NCBI RefSeq assembly: GCF_030867145.1
Contig: NC_134428.1
Span: 25,213,537-25,277,536, forward strand
Source of the DNA: Opisthocomus hoazin
Taxonomy: Eukaryota; Chordata; Aves; Opisthocomiformes; Opisthocomidae
Length of the DNA stretch: 64,000 nt
Direction of reading: 5' to 3'
The notes beneath the pieces are model-generated. The model was not told where the DNA came from, made no database searches, and saw only the letters and a program-made list of their open reading frames with translations. Numbering within the stretch: the first letter of the stretch is position 1; each line of letters opens with the position of its first letter. A program made the translations under genes and the position numbers. Below, piece after piece: positions 11,986-24,548 of this stretch.

Positions 11986-14042
11986 AGTGGACAATTAGAC
12001 GAGGGTGACAGCCAGTCTGTTTTTGAATCCCATAGGATTTTCTCAGCCGCTCGTTATTTTGGGCGCGTGGGATGCTCTAGGGAGCAGGGGACGGACCCAC
12101 CAGCACTGGGTGCGCACCCACTGCAGGGTACGCAGCCTCCCCGCTCCCCACTCTGCCTGCTCTCCATCGAGGGCGGTCCCCATCCAACGAGCCCGTCGGC
12201 ACCTGCGTGGCTCCAGCCCTGCGCGTTGCCCCGCTGAAGCCGGGGCAGCGGTGTCGGCTCGTAGCGCTGGGGCTCTGCCTTTCCCTCCCCGAACGCTGTG
12301 CAAACCTTGGAAAAGCAGCCTGGCAGCACCCGGTGTCCCTCCTCGGCGTGGTGCTTAACGCATGGGAGAATTCACTCTCCGAAAACGCTTTGTGCCTGTC
12401 GGACTGGCGACCTGCTGGGAAGACACGTCGTCTTCTGCACGACGCGCTGTGCCCAAAATAGCTCAGCGCTCACCACTTCCTCGCGTGACCGCGCTGTGTT
12501 TATTTCCACTCCCTCAATTGTAAATTGCTTTTTGGGTTTTTTTCCCTTTCTTCTATACTGATGCCCGTATTTTTTCAGATAACGTCAGGGAGAAAATCTC
12601 CTGCGTGCGGATTTGTAACCAACAGAGCGGATCGCTGATCTCACCCAGCAGATACCAAGAGGTTGAGGCCGCTCCCCCAAAGACTGGGGCTGTAATGAGG
12701 GCAACGAAGAAGGAGATAATTGAGTGAGAGGGAAAGGAGACAGCGAATCTCGATGCAGCTGCAAGGGAAGGATTTGTTCACATCAAATCCCAACTTTTGG
12801 TCTCGGCGGACGGTCTCCTCACTGAGTCGGGACGGGCTGTAAAACGCAAACTGCGGAAGATGCTGGGAGTGGAAGATGTGCTCTGGGGCCGGGAGGCTGC
12901 TGCTCGCCGCGAGGCTGGGAACGGCTGGTCGCGGGGAGGGGGTTCTGCTGGTTCCTCCTGCTGGCAAGCAAACGGAGGGTTTCTCAACGCTGTTCACTCG
13001 AAGCAGAATTAAAACCCCATCTAAGAGGGTGTTAATTCTCCCTGTCCCACCAACCCTGCAGGCTGAACGCTCCCAGAACATCAGCAGCAGATACACCGTG
13101 GTCAGCAAAACGTGACGGAGCTGCGGCCGGCCGGGAATGTCACCGCTGCCTCCGGGCCCCTCCAGCCAGACCCCGAAAGCACCACAGATGTCTCCAGCGG
13201 CACCCGGAGAGCCCTGAAATCCCGCCGGGCATGGCCAGACCCCGCAGCACCCCTCTCCCGCGCTCCATTTCTATGCCTTAAAGCTCCGTTCGGCTCCCGC
13301 CCGCAGTGCCCCGGCGCAGAGAGCCGCGAGCAGCTGGTACGGAGTGGGCTGAGCTCCCCGCAGCCGGGGGCTGCAGCCACCGCGCTCCACAAAAGCCCCC
13401 CGCACGGGCACCGTGCATGGGATGCAGTGGCAGCCGCTTTTAAAACACGTGCTGGGAGCAAGGCTTTTCACCACCTTGCCCTCCCACGCTGCTGCTGTTT
13501 CTCTCACCCGGGAATCCTCTATCGCGTTCACGCGCGGGGCCGTGGGTGGGCAGCAGCGGAGGGGACACCTCGTCACCCCGGTGGGTCCGTGGCCCGTGGA
13601 GGGGAAGCTCTGTGCAGGCGGACGCTGTTTTGGAGCCGGGATGGCGGGGCTGGGACTGGGAGCCTTCTGCCTACAGCAGCACGCGTCCTCTGTACTTTGT
13701 GTGTGAAAAAGGCAGGAAAAAATTCCCCTCTGGATTTTTCTGCCCCCTTGCCACGGGCTTTGGAGGGCAGCGGTGTTCACGCATGGCCGCAGTGCTCGCC
13801 TTGCTGTTATTCTGTTGTTTCCAAAGTCCTCCCGTGTGGTGGAAGGAGCACCTTGCCCTCAGCAGGTGTCCAGGGGCAGGGGGCTGGTCCGTGTGCTGCT
13901 GCCCGGGACGCGGGCACCGCAGAGGAGGTGCAGATCTCCAGCTCTCCCCGGAGGGAACAGCAGTTTCCATCCCCGCGGGCTGCTGCTCGGCGGCTGTATT
14001 GCTCCTGCCCCTCGCTCTGCAGAGAGGCCGTGCTTGCACGAT

Positions 14043-14266
14043 CGCAGAATCCCAGAATCCCAACACGGCGGGGGTTGGCAGGGGCCTCTGTGGGTCACCC
14101 AGCCCAACCCCCTGCCCAAGCAGGGTCACCCAGAGCAGGCTGCACAGCACCGCGTCCAGGCGGGGCTGGAATATCTCCAGAGAAGGAGACTCCACAGCCT
14201 CCCTGGGCAGCCTGGGCCAGGGCTCCGTCACCCTCAGAGGGAAGAAGTTCTTCCTCGGGTTCAGGG
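14043..14266 (-). mobile_element. CR1 3' end fragment
   Basis: Reverse tail GCAGAATCCCAGAATCCC, 3' UTR, then ORF2 C-terminus up to the [10 protein letters not shown] region, truncated at TTCAGG. TGG-stop class. Confidence 0.95.
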
Positions 14267-15866
14267 TCGGTGCCCTGCGGCGAGGCACGGCGTTGCCTTT
14301 TGGTGCTGGGTTCTCAGCTGCTCCGGGCAGCGCTGGTGCGAGCCCCCAGTGGGCTTTTTCTGGATGACTTTCGTGGGCAGTTCCAGCTTGGGAAGCGAAT
14401 TTATTCACACTGGTTGTTTCCATCCGCTTGACGTAGTGCGAATGCGAAACAGAGCCCGGCGGGTTGAGTGACAACTCTTGCTGCTCAGTGACTAATTGGT
14501 GGCGATTTCGCTTCTATTTTCCAAACACTCTTGCAAAGCAAAGGAAATTTCATGATTTCTCTCAGTATTTTCCAGCTTTTGGGGTTCCTTGGCTGGTGGA
14601 GGGACATTCCCACCAGGCTGAACTTGCGGATTTTTGGTTTCTGGCTGTGGGTGCTCTCTGCCCGCTCCCCCTCGGCTCTCCCCGCACCAGTTCCCCGGGG
14701 AGCACCGCGCACCGGGGGGGGGTTACAGCTCCTGGGGATTCTCCTGTGTGCGGGGTCCCGCCTGCCAGTGCAGGCAAGGTCAGGGGGGGCCGCTGTGACT
14801 GGAGACGGGGTGGAGAGGGGGGGCTTTTCCTTGGGCACTTGAGAAGCAGAGACTTCCCGGGGGTCGTGCTCGGCCCGGCCGAGAGCTCTCGGGGGACGCC
14901 GCGTTGCTGCTCGGGGAGGACGGGGGCTCGGGGGCAGGGGCCAGCGTGGCGGGGGGCTTTCAGCTGCGGGGCTGGCCTGACGTCAGCTTTGGCCACCACG
15001 TACCCCAGTCCCCCCGAGAGCTGCTGAGACCCCCTCCACCGGCTGCAGGGACAAAACAGCCTCGGTTTCTTATTTCTTGTGTTGCTAGAAAAGTCCAGAC
15101 CGCCGGGAGGTAATAAGGAATCCAGCCGGGAAGATGCTGGCGACGCTGGCCGCGGGAGCCGGGACGAGGGCTGCTCTGCGCCGTGGGTGGCTGGCGGGGG
15201 TCCGGCCACGGGACGGGGCAGTGGGCAGCGAGGGGTCAGCGGCACCGGGACGGCTGCAGAGGGATCCCCCCCGAATCGCTGCTGCTCTGGACCCGTTGCT
15301 ATAGCGATGCTGATGTCGCAGCGCCGTCAGGAGGCATTGCAGCGCTGGAACCGGCGTCTTGCGTCGAGGCGAGTCGAAGCCATCCTGGATTTTAGCTGCG
15401 TGAAGAGCCAGGGAGCAGCCAGAGCTGCTCAGTTCCCCAGCGCGGGGGGTCCGGCAAGCCCGCTCCCCGCTCCCGCACGTCTCGCGCCCACCGTTGTGGC
15501 ATCACCCAGCCCTGCACCAGGGGAGGGCTCCCAGCAGCAGGCTGGAAGGGGGAAGCATTGCCTGGGACCAAGCTCGGGCCCCGTTCCCACCGCAGATGCC
15601 ATGGATGAGAGGAGCTGCAGGCTGAGGCTTCCCCCCCTCCCCTCTGCAAAGGGACCCCCGTGACCATTTGCACCCAGAAAGCAGAGAGCAGCCAGCACCC
15701 GGCGAAGCCGAAGGCACAGGGCAACGGGCGAGAGGCACAGGGGCAGAAACCTGTGTTCAAAACCGTTAGGACGGGCTGAGTTTAAGGCTCCTTCCACCCC
15801 CTCCAGCCCGGTAAAGCCCGGGGTACCGGCACCCCGGGGCGATGAGAGGGAGCTCCCGAAGGAAGC

Positions 15867-17083
15867 CTGAGGAAGAGAAGGCTGCGAGGGGACCTTATAA
15901 ATGCCTCTAAATATGCAAGTTTGCTGATGACACCAAACTGGGAGGTGTGGTAGATACACCAGAAGGCTGTGCTGCCATTCAGCGTGACCTGGATAGGCTG
16001 GAAAGCTGGGCAGAGAGGAACCTGATGAGGTTCAACAAGGGCAAGTGCAGGGTCCTGCACCTGGGGAGGAACAACCTCATGCACCAGTACAGGCTTGGGG
16101 TGGACCTGATGGAGAGCAGCCCTGCGGAGAGGGACCTGGGTGTCCTGGTGGACGACAGGTTAACCATGAGCCAGCAGTGTGCCCTGGCTGCCAAGAAAGC
16201 CAATGGGATCCTGGGGTGCATCAAGAAGAGTGTGGCCAGCAGGACAAGGGAGGTTCTCCTTCCCCTCTACACTGCCCTGGTGAGGCCTCATCTGGAGTAC
16301 TGTGTCCAGTTCTGGGCTCCCCAGTTCAAGAAGGATGAAGAGCTACTGGAGAGAGTCCAGTGGAGGGCTACAAGGATGATGAGGGGACTGGAGCATCTCC
16401 ACTACGAGGAGAGGTTGAGGGAACTGGGCTTGTTCAGCCTGGAGAAGAGAAGGCTGCGAGGGGACCTTAGAAATGCCTACAAATATCTGAAGGGTGGGTG
16501 TCAGGAGGATGGGGCCAAGCTCTTTTCAGTGGTGCCCAGTGACAGGACAAGGGGCAATGGGCACAAACTGAGGCACAGGAAGTTCCGTCTGAACATGAGG
16601 AGGAACTTCTTCCCTCTGAGGGTGACGGAGCCCTGGCCCAGGCTGCCCAGGGAGGTTGTGGAGTCTCCTTCTCTGGAGATATTCAAGACCCGCCTGGACA
16701 AGATCCTGTGCAGCCTACTGTAGGTGAGCCTGCTTGGGCAGGAGGGTTGGACTAGATGACCCACAGAGGTCCCTTCTAACCCCTACTATTCTGTGATTCT
16801 GTGATTCTGTGATTCTGTGAAGGGGCAACGGGCACAAACTGGAGCAGAGGAAGTTCCATCTGAACATGAGGAAGAACTTCTTCCCTCTGAGGGTGACGGA
16901 GCCCTGGAACAGGCTGCCCAGGGAGGTTGTGGAGTCTCCTTCTCTGGAGATATTCCAGCCCCGCCTGGACAAGGTCCTGTGCAGCCTGCTGTAGGTGCCC
17001 CTGCTTCGGCAGGAGGGTTGGACTAGATGACCCACAGAGGTCCCTTCCAACCCCTACTATTCTGTGATTCTGTGATTCTGTGA
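15867..17083 (+). mobile_element. CR1 host copy split by a longer CR1 insertion
   Basis: The left part, 15867-15913, encodes the [13 protein letters not shown] segment. The right part, 16821-17083, resumes at AGGGGCAACGGGCACAAACTG and ends in three octamers. About 65 bp of host is missing at the junction. The gap is filled by the element at 15914-16820. TAG-stop class. Confidence 0.85.
15914..16820 (+). mobile_element. CR1, longest open ORF2 remnant
   Basis: A 5'-truncated CR1 starting just before the reverse-transcriptase FADD catalytic motif (codons at 15920-15931). The frame then stays open for about 270 codons to a TAG stop at 16721-16723, giving the thumb and C-terminal part of ORF2 (motifs [34 protein letters not shown]). 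The 3' UTR and octamer tail follow. It lacks the endonuclease and most of the polymerase, so it cannot be autonomous. Confidence 0.95.
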
Positions 17084-17751
17084 AGTGCTGGCAGGGCAGG
17101 GCCCGTCGCACCGCGACACGTCTGCTTTCGAGAAGCCAGCTTGGAAGAGCCATTTCCCGGCGCTGTTTTGGCTTCGGCGTGGCGGTGGGGGGCTGGACGC
17201 GGCCGTGCCTCGCTCCCTGCCTTCCCCGGGCTCACACACGTGCTCCGCCGATGGGATGCGACCAGTCCCTGCCATGGCAGCAGGACAGCGGGCGCAGGGC
17301 GCAGCGCTCGCAGGCAAGGTGCTTGCGGGGCTGGGACAGCCCTCAGCTTCGTGGCCGAAGAGGACGCTTCCAGCAGTAAAGAAGAAACTTCTAAACAGAC
17401 CAGGAAACCGTCTAATGACAGAGGAGGGGACTCACGGGGAGGCTGCCTGCGCGGGTCTGCGGAAGCTGGCTGCGTTTTGGAGCGCAGGGAGCCTGGAGAT
17501 GTCGGGCTCCGGGCTGGCCGTGCCGCTCCAGCACTGTCATCTTGAAGAATGAAAAAGTAATTGCCCAAATTTACCAGAGTTTTGTTGAGAGGAAACGTTC
17601 AGCCTTCCTTGGAAAACGTGAACAAACACCGTTACAACTCCAAGCTGCGTATTCATCATCCGGGTAATTAATTACCTGGAGCAGCGCGGCTCGCTGACAG
17701 CTCAGAGCAGGGAGCGTGGTTGCAGGTGTGTTGGAGGACCAGCAGAAAGGC

Positions 17752-18003
17752 AGAAGCTGTTGAAGCATAGGATGTTCCGTCTGAACACGAGGAAGAACTG
17801 CTTTACTTCGAGGGTGACAGAGCCCTGGAACAGGCTGCCCAGAGGCATTGTGGAATGTCCTTCTCTGGAGATACTCAAAACCAACCTGGATGAGATCCTA
17901 TGCAACCTGCTGTAGGTGACCCTGCTTCGGCAGGGGGGTTGGACTAGATGATCCCCAGAGGTCCCTTCCAAACCCTGCCATTCTGTGACTCTGTGATTCT
18001 GTT
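17752..18003 (+). mobile_element. Diverged CR1 3' end
   Basis: Recognisable ORF2 C-terminus ([21 protein letters not shown]) with more changes than other copies, followed by GTTGGACTAGATGATCCCCAG and ATTCTGTGACTCTGTG. An older subfamily with a TAG stop. Confidence 0.9.
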
Positions 18004-19259
18004 ATCCTCGGGCTGACAAGCACCGCCTGGCACTGCCCGTGCCGAATCAGTGACCTGGGGCCGGTTTGCGCTGACGAACGGCCGAACACGCCGCGGCACC
18101 GGTCTGCGTCTCCCCCCGCAAGCGGGAGCCCAGCTCGTCACCCACCAGCTCTGCAGCAGCCACGGACGGGGGCCCTGCTGCTCCCCAGCGCCCGCGGCTT
18201 TCCTAGGAGATGGATTTGCTTTTCCCCCCGAGGAACCCGACCACGGAGCAGGAGCCCTGTCCGGCGAGGGGCTGGCACGCGCGGCCGCAGGCGATGGTGC
18301 AGGCGAGCCCAGCGCAGGCAGCGACGCAGCGACTCGCTCCGGTGGGAGCTTCTTCCCAGCCTGGCTCTTGGTGGTTGACTTCTTCTCTGGAGCAGCAGCT
18401 TCACGAACCTCTGGACATTTCCACGCTCACCCATGACCGCCGCTTATTATTTTACGGGGTCCCGGAGCAGGGGCTGGCCCGGGGCAGCTCTCTAGCTCCG
18501 CGGTTCCTCACTCGCCGTTTCCAAAGACGAGGGTTTTGGGGGGGTTTATCTGCTCCAGCTCCTCGGGCCCTGCCGTGCGGTGACTCCGCACCGTGGGAAG
18601 CAGCCAGGCTCGGGGCCACCAGCCAGGCTCGTGCTCCCAGACTGGTGTGGCTGGTGTGAACCTGGCTGGGGTGGAAATGGCTGAGTGTGCACAAGTGATG
18701 GACGCACCCCGTGACATTCGTACGCTTGCTTTTGAAACCATCGCCACGCTTTACCCCTTCCCCATCTCAGGATGGGTCTGTATACAGTTGCAAAATATCT
18801 TGGATGGTTTAAAACTGAGATATTATATTTCTTAAATATTTGATGCTGCTGAGGCATGTCTGAAAAGCATTTCAGATTTACCAAACAGCCTGAAAATATC
18901 TCATCCCAGGGAGGCTGAGCGTTTGTTGCTTGGCACTCGCTCTGCCTCAGCAGGGCACGTTTCAAAGGCCCTTTGGACATCCGACTCTTCATCACGTTTG
19001 GAAGCTCTCGTGGGTGGCTGCTGGAGCTGGGGACTCTCCTGCGCTCGCTCCTCCGCTGGCTGAAGCCTTGGCTAGTCTCGATCTTGGCACAAGGAAAATT
19101 AATTTCCTGGCCTCAGCCCAGTGCGGGCTCACCAGGATCTGGCACGACCACCCTTTTGTGCACAGGAGGGGACAGCGGGGGCTCGGGGCAGCACCACGGC
19201 TCCCTGGGGATGCCCACGGGGGAATGGCAGGGACAGGGAGGTGCCAGGCTGGGCCCGCG

Positions 19260-19802
19260 TCCCCTCGCAGCCTTCTTTTCTCCAGGCTGAACAAGCCCAG
19301 CTCCCTCAGCCTCTCCTCGGAGGGGAGATGCTCCAGTTCCCTCCTCATCCTCGTAGCCCTGCGCTGGACTCTCTCCAGTAGTTCCTCATCTTTCTTGAAC
19401 TGGGGAGCCCAGCACTGGACACTGCACTGCAGATGGGGCCTCCCCAGGGCAGAGCAGAGGGGAAGGAGAACCTCCCTCGCCCTGCTGCCCACACTCCTCG
19501 TGATGTACCCCAGGATCCCATCGGCCTTCTTGGCACCCAGGGCACGCTGCTGGCTCATGGTCACCCTGTCGTCCCCCAGCACTCCCAGTCCCTCTCCGCA
19601 GAGCTGCTCTCCAGCAGCTCAGCCCCAGCCTGTACTGGTGCCTGGGGTTGTTCCTCCCCAGGTGCAGGACCCTGCCCTTGCCCTTGTTGAACCTCATCAG
19701 GTTCCTCTCTGCCCAACTCTCCAGCCTGTCCAGGTCACACTGGATGGCAGCACAGCCTGCCGGTGTGTCCACCACTCCTCCCAGCTCCGTGTCACCAGCA
19801 GC
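19260..19802 (-). mobile_element. CR1 internal fragment lacking its 3' end
   Basis: Reverse-strand ORF2 from the [20 protein letters not shown] segment to KRRLRGD. Both the 5' part and the 3' tail are missing. Loss of the tail implies a later deletion or rearrangement, because CR1 insertions normally keep their 3' end. Confidence 0.9.
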
Positions 19803-20701
19803 TGCACCCTGCCCTGCTCAGCCCCGGCGACTGCTGCCAGCTCCCAGCGCCGTGCCGTGGGTAATCCCGGGGTGCCAGCCCTGGAGCAGGGCAGAGGGCC
19901 AAGCCGTGCCTCACGTCCCATCTGCCAGGGGTAGCGGAGTGCCAGGAAAGGTGTTTTCTTCGCCTTTGGGAGAGGGAGAAGGGGCTAATGGGGGCAGTTT
20001 GGTGGGCGAAGGAGCGCTCTGGCCTTGCCCCTGGGCTGCACGTGCGGAGATAACGGTGTCTAACGAGCTCCGTGGCTGACGAACCCCGCGGGGAGCTGTT
20101 TGCTGCCGTTACCATCAGTCACCCCAGAACCCCCAACTCCTGCAACGCATCAGCGTGCCAGCCTGGCTGCTGGGCTGGTTTGCAGCCTGCCAGGTCTGCC
20201 CTGCCCGGTGCTGGGCTGCACCCTCGGGACCCCCAAACCCCCCGGGATCCCACCGGCGTGGGAGGGAGGGCGAAGCCACCCAGCACTGCTGGGCGAGACG
20301 GCTGGTGAGAGCCCCACGGCGCGGCGCGTGCAGCAGGGCTCGCCTTGCAGATAAATTATGGATTTGAACGCCAAAAAACGAAGGCTGAGTAGCGGGCTGG
20401 GCTCTCCCAACCTCCCGGGTGCGTCGCAGCGAAGGCGACGGCGACGCAGGAGGCTGGAGGGAGCTGCGGGTGGGAGCCGTCCTCCAGGAGGGATCAGAGA
20501 AGCTGAGGAGCCCGAGGAGGAAACAGAGGGACTGGGCACAGGGGAGACAGGGACCAGACAAGGGAAGGAGGGTTGCGATGTCAGACTTGGCTTGGCAACG
20601 TGGGAAAGGGAAGAGACAAAAGCAGCCTCCCAGCAAAACGCTGGAATTTAACTTTCGCAGCTGCAGAAGGAAAACAATTGCTTCCCACACAGAAATGACT
20701 G

Positions 20702-20789
20702 ATGGGCTGCGTTGATGAGAGGATGTCTGAGGAATTTCAATTAAAAGCCAGCGAGGCTGACAAAGACAGCGAGATTGAAGCGTTCGAAG
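20702..20789 (+). other. Possible short coding exon, unidentified
   Basis: A frame opens at ATG 20702 after a stop at 20696-20698 and reads MGCVDERMSEEF..., acidic and charged, for 29 codons plus one base up to a strong donor GTAAGT at 20790. A possible acceptor (CTTTCGCAG) lies 40 bp upstream at about 20660. No matching downstream exon was found and I do not recognise the peptide. This may be chance. Confidence 0.15.
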
Positions 20790-20937
20790 GTAAGTGAGCA
20801 ACGGGGAGGGAAGAACAACGACTGGCGAGGGAGAGAACGGTGCCTGCTCAGCGCTGTGGGGGCTGGGCCCTTCTCCAGGAGGCAGAGAGAAAGCCCTCGC
20901 CTGCTGAGCGTGGCGGGGTGCTGGGATCCACCTCCCG

Positions 20938-21016
20938 CACGCGTCCCGCGCCCCGTGCACGCTCCCCGTGCGCGGTCCCCGTGCGTGGTCCCCGTGCACG
21001 CTCCCCGTGCCTCCCC
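20938..21016. repeat. Short GTGC/CCCC tandem repeat
   Basis: About four imperfect 16-17 bp units containing CCCCGTGCACGCT or CCCCGTGCGCGGT. Confidence 0.7.
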
Positions 21017-22419
21017 GCATCCCTGCATCTCCCACGTGGCCTCTGCTCGGCAGCGGGAGATGCTCAGGGCTGGCCCCTCTCTCTGTCCAACATCTCCTTT
21101 CGTGCAACATGAACCCGAGCTCCCCGTGTTTGGCCGAGGTGACGTGTCAGCCCCATCTGTGCGGTGTCACCTTTGTCCCCGGCTGCCCTCCCGCGCCTCC
21201 CGTCCCGGTGATGGCCACTGCCTGCGGGTCCTCGCTCCACACCAGCTCTAGGATTTTGGAGCCGGAGCTGTGCATGCCCTGGGCAAAGGATCTGTAGCAG
21301 AACAGAGAGCGGGAAGAGCTGGCAGGTTTAGGATTAGGAGAAAAGTCCCCTTCGCCTCGGCTGGTGGCACTGCGATAGGTGACAGCAGAGCAAGCCCAGC
21401 AGCGCATGGAAAGAGCCGGCACCGGTTTCCCCGCAGCCACGAGGCCAAGAAGATGAAGATCTTCCAAGATGGTGTCTCTGATGGGAATAGCTCATCCTCG
21501 CAGCCCGCCTGCTGAAGAGACGACTCTGCTCCATCCGAGCCGGCAACGGGAGCTGGGAGCAGGAGGGCAGCGGGCTCGGCACGCTGTGGCTGCGGGGAGA
21601 GGCATCACCAGATCCTGGCTGGGACAAGGCGGGTGTCCCTGCCCGGGGACGGAGCAGCGAGGAGCGGCCGAGGTCGGGGCACCTGCAGCGCGGGCCAGCG
21701 GCGGAGCATCCCGGGCCAGCGGGAGGAAGGAGGGCTGGCCTCGCGCCCGAAGAGCTCGCTCGGCTCCGAGCACGGCGCGCGGCTTCTGGCACGTGGAGAA
21801 CCCTGAAAATTCCCGTGCTGAAGGAACAAGCCAGATTCAAAATCCCGAAGCGCGGGGTCTGCGCAGAGCCGCTGGCCAGAGCCCGGTGCCCAGCCCTGGG
21901 TGGGCTCCCTGTGTCTCCAGCCCCGCACGGAGCCCTGTCCTGGGGTGGGGACGGCCGAGCTGAAGGTGGGTGCCATCCCCCGCGGGCATCGGGCTGCTGC
22001 TCAGCCCTCGGCACAGGCAGAAGCGGCGTCAGCGGCCTCGTGGTGCCCGCCTTGAGAGTCCCCCGTACGCTGCAACACAACGGACCTCCTGGGCTGGCAG
22101 CCCTGCTGGGAAAGAGCTGATTTTCTGCTTTTATAAACGAATCTACTCGTACGTAGGTGCATGGGAGTAACAGACCACTGCTGTCACGGCCAGCCCCGCT
22201 CAGAGCCCTGCCAGCTCCCGCTCCCCCGAGCCACGCCGCGTCTTCAGGCGCCTGTTGTTCCATTAGTCTATTTTTAGTGAGCAAACCCCCCTTAGTTCAG
22301 CTGCAGTTATCTGAGTAGTTCCTGTGACTACACGAGGAGCAACGTCTCCAGGCGTGACTGCGATTTCTGAGCAGGCTGCGTCTCCGCGCACACGTTTGCC
22401 AACAGAAACTTGCTGAAGA

Positions 22420-22485
22420 CTTGGGCTAGATGACCCACAGAGGTCCCTTCCAACCCCTACCACTCCGTGATTCTGTGATTCTGTA
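22420..22485 (+). mobile_element. CR1 tail fragment
   Basis: Only the last about 65 bp: GGGCTAGATGACCCACAGAGG through two octamers. Confidence 0.85.
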
Positions 22486-23410
22486 GAAGCTTCACCCCGT
22501 GGCGTTCGCGGACGCGGTGCTCCGAGCCCTGGCGCTGCCCGGGGCGGAATTCGGGGGGGCCGGGGCAGCTGGGATCGGCACCGCTGCAGGCGCGGGAGCA
22601 CAGGACCTTTGGTAAAGGCGCAGTTACCCAGGCACGCTTCCTCGCTGCCGCCCCTGAGAAGCAGCCGTCCTCCTCCGGCGTTGCCCCGATGCGGCGGCGG
22701 CGAGCAGCTGGCTTTGTTTGCTCTGGAGCACGGGGCTGTTGGTGGAGATTTCCATCATCATCATCAGCGACTGCGGCTGAGAGCGGGGAAAAGTCCCCGT
22801 GTGTCAGAGCCTGGGGGGGAGGGGGGCACACCAAAGGCAGAGGGTGCTGGGGCTGCGCACCCCCTTCCTCCGGGCAGACCCCACCAGGTAAAAGCTCCCC
22901 CGTGGCCTTGCCGCTGCCCAGGGTCCAGGTAAAAACCCTGCGGACCCGCAGACGGCTCCAGCATCGCGCGCTGCTCCGAGGCCTCGGCCTCTATGACTGC
23001 AGCTGTCCCGGAAAATTGGATTATAGTGCAAAACGCTGGCACCGGGTCTGCTCTGGCGAGTCAGCGCCTCCATCTCCCGGCTAGATGGTCGGGATGAAGA
23101 GCGTGTGATGAGGAGCAGGAGGATAAGCCTGGCAGCTTTACCTCTGGCCTCAGCCGTGTTGGAGGAGCCCAGCGAACCCAGAGCTCCTCGGCGTTACCCG
23201 GGGTTTGTGATGGCCATGCCTGAGGCTTGCGGTGGGACAAGGAGGATCTCACCCAGGAACCATGCACTGGAGCTCCCGACCCGGGTCACGCCCCTCGTCT
23301 GTGGCCAAAGCCACCAGAGCTCTGTTGCCCGCTCCTCCTGTTGTGCCGGAGCGCACGGGGCCGTTGGACGGGGATCAGCCATGGGTTTAAACACTCCCAG
23401 GGCAGCAAAG

Positions 23411-23565
23411 GGCTGCCCAGGGAGGCTGTGGAGTCTCCTTCTCTGGAGATATTCCAGACCCGCCTGGACAAGGTCCTCTACAGCCTGCTCTGGGTGACCC
23501 TGCTTGGGCAGGGGGTTGGACTGGGTGACCCACAGAGGGCCCTTCCAACCCCTGCCATTCTGTGA
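23411..23565 (+). mobile_element. CR1 3' end fragment
   Basis: Starts in the codons for [15 protein letters not shown] and ends at ATTCTGTG. TGG-stop class. Confidence 0.95.
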
Positions 23566-24045
23566 AAGGGAAAAGCTCGCCCATGCCCACAGCAAGAGCA
23601 GCCCCTCAGCGTCACCGCGGCTGGCACCCGAGCTCCGGCACTGGCCCCGGGTTTGCGGGTCCCCGAGCCCCACCGCGTCGGCCATCACCTCCCTCTCACG
23701 CAGGCGCCGTCACTTGTTCACGTCTGCGCTGCGTGCCTGCCCGCCTTCTCGCCGGAGCGGTTAATTATCCGCCCCTGCTCCATGCGCCTGTCCCAGCCTC
23801 CCTTTCCAGCCGGGATGAGGCCGCACCGCTGGAAATCCGTCGCACGGCGTTCAGCCGAGGGGGTCGCGAGCCCCGCGGGGGACACGTCCTCCGCAGCTGG
23901 GAAGAAAGGTGCCAAGTGCTGCTCAATGAAACCGGTTGCCCAGACAGACTGGGTGCAACACGGGGGGTCCTGGGTCGGAGCAACCCATGCCCACCCCTGC
24001 GGAGGGTGCAGCGAGGCGGGGGGTGGTCTCTTCGCCCAAGTAGCT

Positions 24046-24103
24046 ATCGATGGGACGAGAGGGCACGGCCTCAGATTGCGTCAGGGGAGGTTTAGATTTG
24101 ATA
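24046..24103 (+). mobile_element. Left part of an old CR1, interrupted
   Basis: GGCCTCAGATTGCGTCAGGGGAGG then TTTAGATTTGATA resembles the segment just upstream of the 3' end in older avian CR1 families. Its continuation appears about 1.1 kb to the right at 25190. Confidence 0.55.
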
Positions 24104-24105
24104 AC

Positions 24106-24548
24106 TGAGTGTAACCAACGTAACACGCAGGGGATGTTCTCACTCCGGTGGTCAGAATCCTTGCACAACCGAAACAAGGCTTGGTTCTCTGTGAATAGGT
24201 GGGAGGGTGGCAAGAGAAGGGACTCCGGGATGATCCCTTGAGGCGGCTGGGCCTCGGGAGAGCAGGGATGCAAGCTGCAGAGATCAGGAGGCTGCAGGAT
24301 AATCTGAAAACCCCCCCAGTCAGACGCCAAACAAACGTGCACGACGGACATTACTGTATACTGACAAGTTCTTGGTAAAACTGTGATAAGCATTTCTTGC
24401 AAATGTAATGAATGTGTACGTTAACAGAGCATAAAAACCTAGTGAGTGTGTCCTTTCGAGGCACATGGTTGGAGGAGAGATGCCCCATGTGCCCAGCGCC
24501 GTAATAAAGAATCCCTGCTTAATAGTCTGCTGACTACTGGGTCTGCAC
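24106..24548 (+). mobile_element. Solo LTR-like sequence of an endogenous retrovirus
   Basis: An AT-richer block with LTR layout: a TATA-like CATAAAAAC at about 24430, AATAAA at 24503-24508 some 70 bp downstream, CTGCTTAATAGTCTGCTGACTACTGGG, and a terminal TCTGCA. This resembles the 3' part of avian ERVL-type LTRs. No gag, pol or env coding is present. The left border (a TG at 24106 or 24110) and the family are uncertain, and a minus CR1 abuts or interrupts its right end. Confidence 0.55.

Noticed and set aside
15293-15308. GTTGCTATAGCGA as an RFX X-box (attractive near the ciliary gene PKD1)
   Set aside because: The second half-site is imperfect and it lies 6 kb upstream of the PKD1 exon in unremarkable sequence; a single degenerate match is expected by chance.
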